NCBI RefSeq assembly: GCF_001447385.1
Contig: NZ_LLWQ01000207.1
Location: 23,750 to 87,749, forward strand
DNA: 64,000 nucleotides
Reading direction: 5' to 3'
Origin: Paracoccus sp. MKU1
GTDB taxonomy: Bacteria; Pseudomonadota; Alphaproteobacteria; Rhodobacterales; Rhodobacteraceae
Below are positions 63,551-64,000 of this stretch, piece after piece (within the stretch, counting starts at the first letter, position 1; the number at the start of each line of letters is the position of its first letter). Below the pieces are notes generated by a model, which had not been told where the DNA came from, did not search any database, and saw only the letters and a list, made by a program, of their open reading frames with translations. The translations under genes and the position numbers were made by a program.

Positions 63551-64000
63551 GTGAGGATTGGCGGATTGAGGGAGCGTTTTGAGGGGGAGTCGCGTGTTTC
63601 GGTGACTCCGTCCTCTGCGGCGCATCTGCAGAAGCTGGGCCATGAGGTGCATGTGGAAACCGGCGCCGGGGTTCGGGCGGGGTTTTCGGACGCGGCCTAT
63701 GAGGCGGCCGGGGTCAGCGTGCATCCCGATGCCGCGGCGCTGATCGGGGCGGTGGACGTGGTGGTCAAGGTGCGGCCGCCGAGCGAGGCCGAGCTGCGGC
63801 AGATGCGGCGCGGCCAGGTGCTGATCTCGCGTTTCTGGCCGGCGCAGAGTCCGGGGCTGCGGGAGCTGGCGCGCGAACAGAGCGTCACCGCCATCGCCAT
63901 GGACATGGTGCCGCGGATCTCGCAGGCGGAGAAGATGGATGCGCTGAGCTCGATGGCCAATATCGCCGGCTACCGGGCGGTGATCGAGGCGGCGAACAAT
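63551..64000 (+). CDS. pntA: NAD(P) transhydrogenase alpha subunit, N-terminal part
   Basis: First 150 codons of the proton-pumping transhydrogenase subunit PntA (alanine-dehydrogenase-like fold). The start is GTG 63551 with GGAAAGGA upstream; the text MRIGGLRERFEGESRVSVTP, LQKLGHEVHVETGAG, FSDAAYEAAG and MDMVPRISQAEKMDALSSMA matches PntA closely. It supplies NADPH, useful for FolD- and HprA-linked reduction in C1 growth. The first 20 codons use noticeably fewer GC-ending codons than the neighbours. The gene continues past the right edge. Confidence 0.92.
   Translation, partial: MRIGGLRERFEGESRVSVTPSSAAHLQKLGHEVHVETGAGVRAGFSDAAYEAAGVSVHPDAAALIGAVDVVVKVRPPSEAELRQMRRGQVLISRFWPAQSPGLRELAREQSVTAIAMDMVPRISQAEKMDALSSMANIAGYRAVIEAANN

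Noticed and set aside
1..64000. tRNA/rRNA genes, CRISPR arrays, insertion sequences, att sites
   Set aside because: No cloverleaf-like genes, regular spacer arrays, transposases or flanking inverted repeats were seen.

Overview
The window is GC-rich DNA with compact operons, strong third-position GC and no tRNA, rRNA, CRISPR or insertion sequence that I could recognise. Gene content points to a methylotrophic alphaproteobacterium of the Rhodobacterales, most like Paracoccus. The quinohemoprotein amine dehydrogenase (QHNDH) locus has the gene set and order known from Paracoccus denitrificans, the NAD-dependent formate dehydrogenase is of the Pseudomonas/Paracoccus type, and the serine-cycle proteins resemble those of methylotrophic alphaproteobacteria. 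No database search was possible; all names come from reading the proteins and motifs.

Layout. 1-1588: the 5' part of an amino-acid-type substrate-binding protein, divergent from a LysR regulator. 2087-8028 (minus): a complete urea importer, urtABCDE. 8272-17380: the QHNDH locus, with qhpG divergent from qhpADCBEF and qhpR at the far end, followed by an aldehyde dehydrogenase (17700) and a YghU-type glutathione transferase. 20144-25975: a class III CoA-transferase plus an HMG-CoA-lyase-family enzyme, their LysR regulator, and a SsuABC/TauABC-type importer. 26598-41365: an OpuC/YehZYXW-type importer with a nitrilase-family hydrolase, acyl-CoA dehydrogenase, acyl-CoA ligase, MmgE/PrpD protein, GbdR-like regulator, two flavoproteins resembling HcnC and HcnB, and a GbcA/GbcB-type Rieske oxygenase pair. 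This looks like uptake and breakdown of a quaternary amine. 41733-45908: a FecBCD-type importer, a frameshifted ModA-like gene and an HPP membrane protein. 45963-49204: formate dehydrogenase, a Nudix hydrolase and a LysR regulator. 50120-63479: a full serine-cycle operon (ftfL, folD, mcl, gck, sga, mtkA, mtkB, hprA, ppc, glyA). The window ends inside pntA.

How it fits together. Amine oxidation by QHNDH gives aldehydes for the neighbouring dehydrogenase. Oxidative N-demethylation of betaine-like compounds gives formaldehyde, hence formate. Formate is either oxidised to CO2 by FDH or captured by FtfL and FolD as methylene-tetrahydrofolate for the serine cycle. The stretch is therefore a nitrogen and one-carbon island: urea, amines and methylated amines in, C1 units assimilated.

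The most interesting non-coding signals are: (1) an inverted repeat (arms like TGACATTTsCGGCCA) conserved in front of both qhpA and the aldehyde dehydrogenase, a candidate QhpR operator; (2) three GGACA-N3-TGTCC palindromes spaced exactly 42 bp apart upstream of the serine-cycle operon; (3) a bipartite element ACAATTATATAAT-N12-GTTCTA with identical spacing in front of both the CoA-transferase operon and the sulfonate-type importer operon; and (4) two tiny ORFs in the serine-cycle region with the same strong ribosome site.
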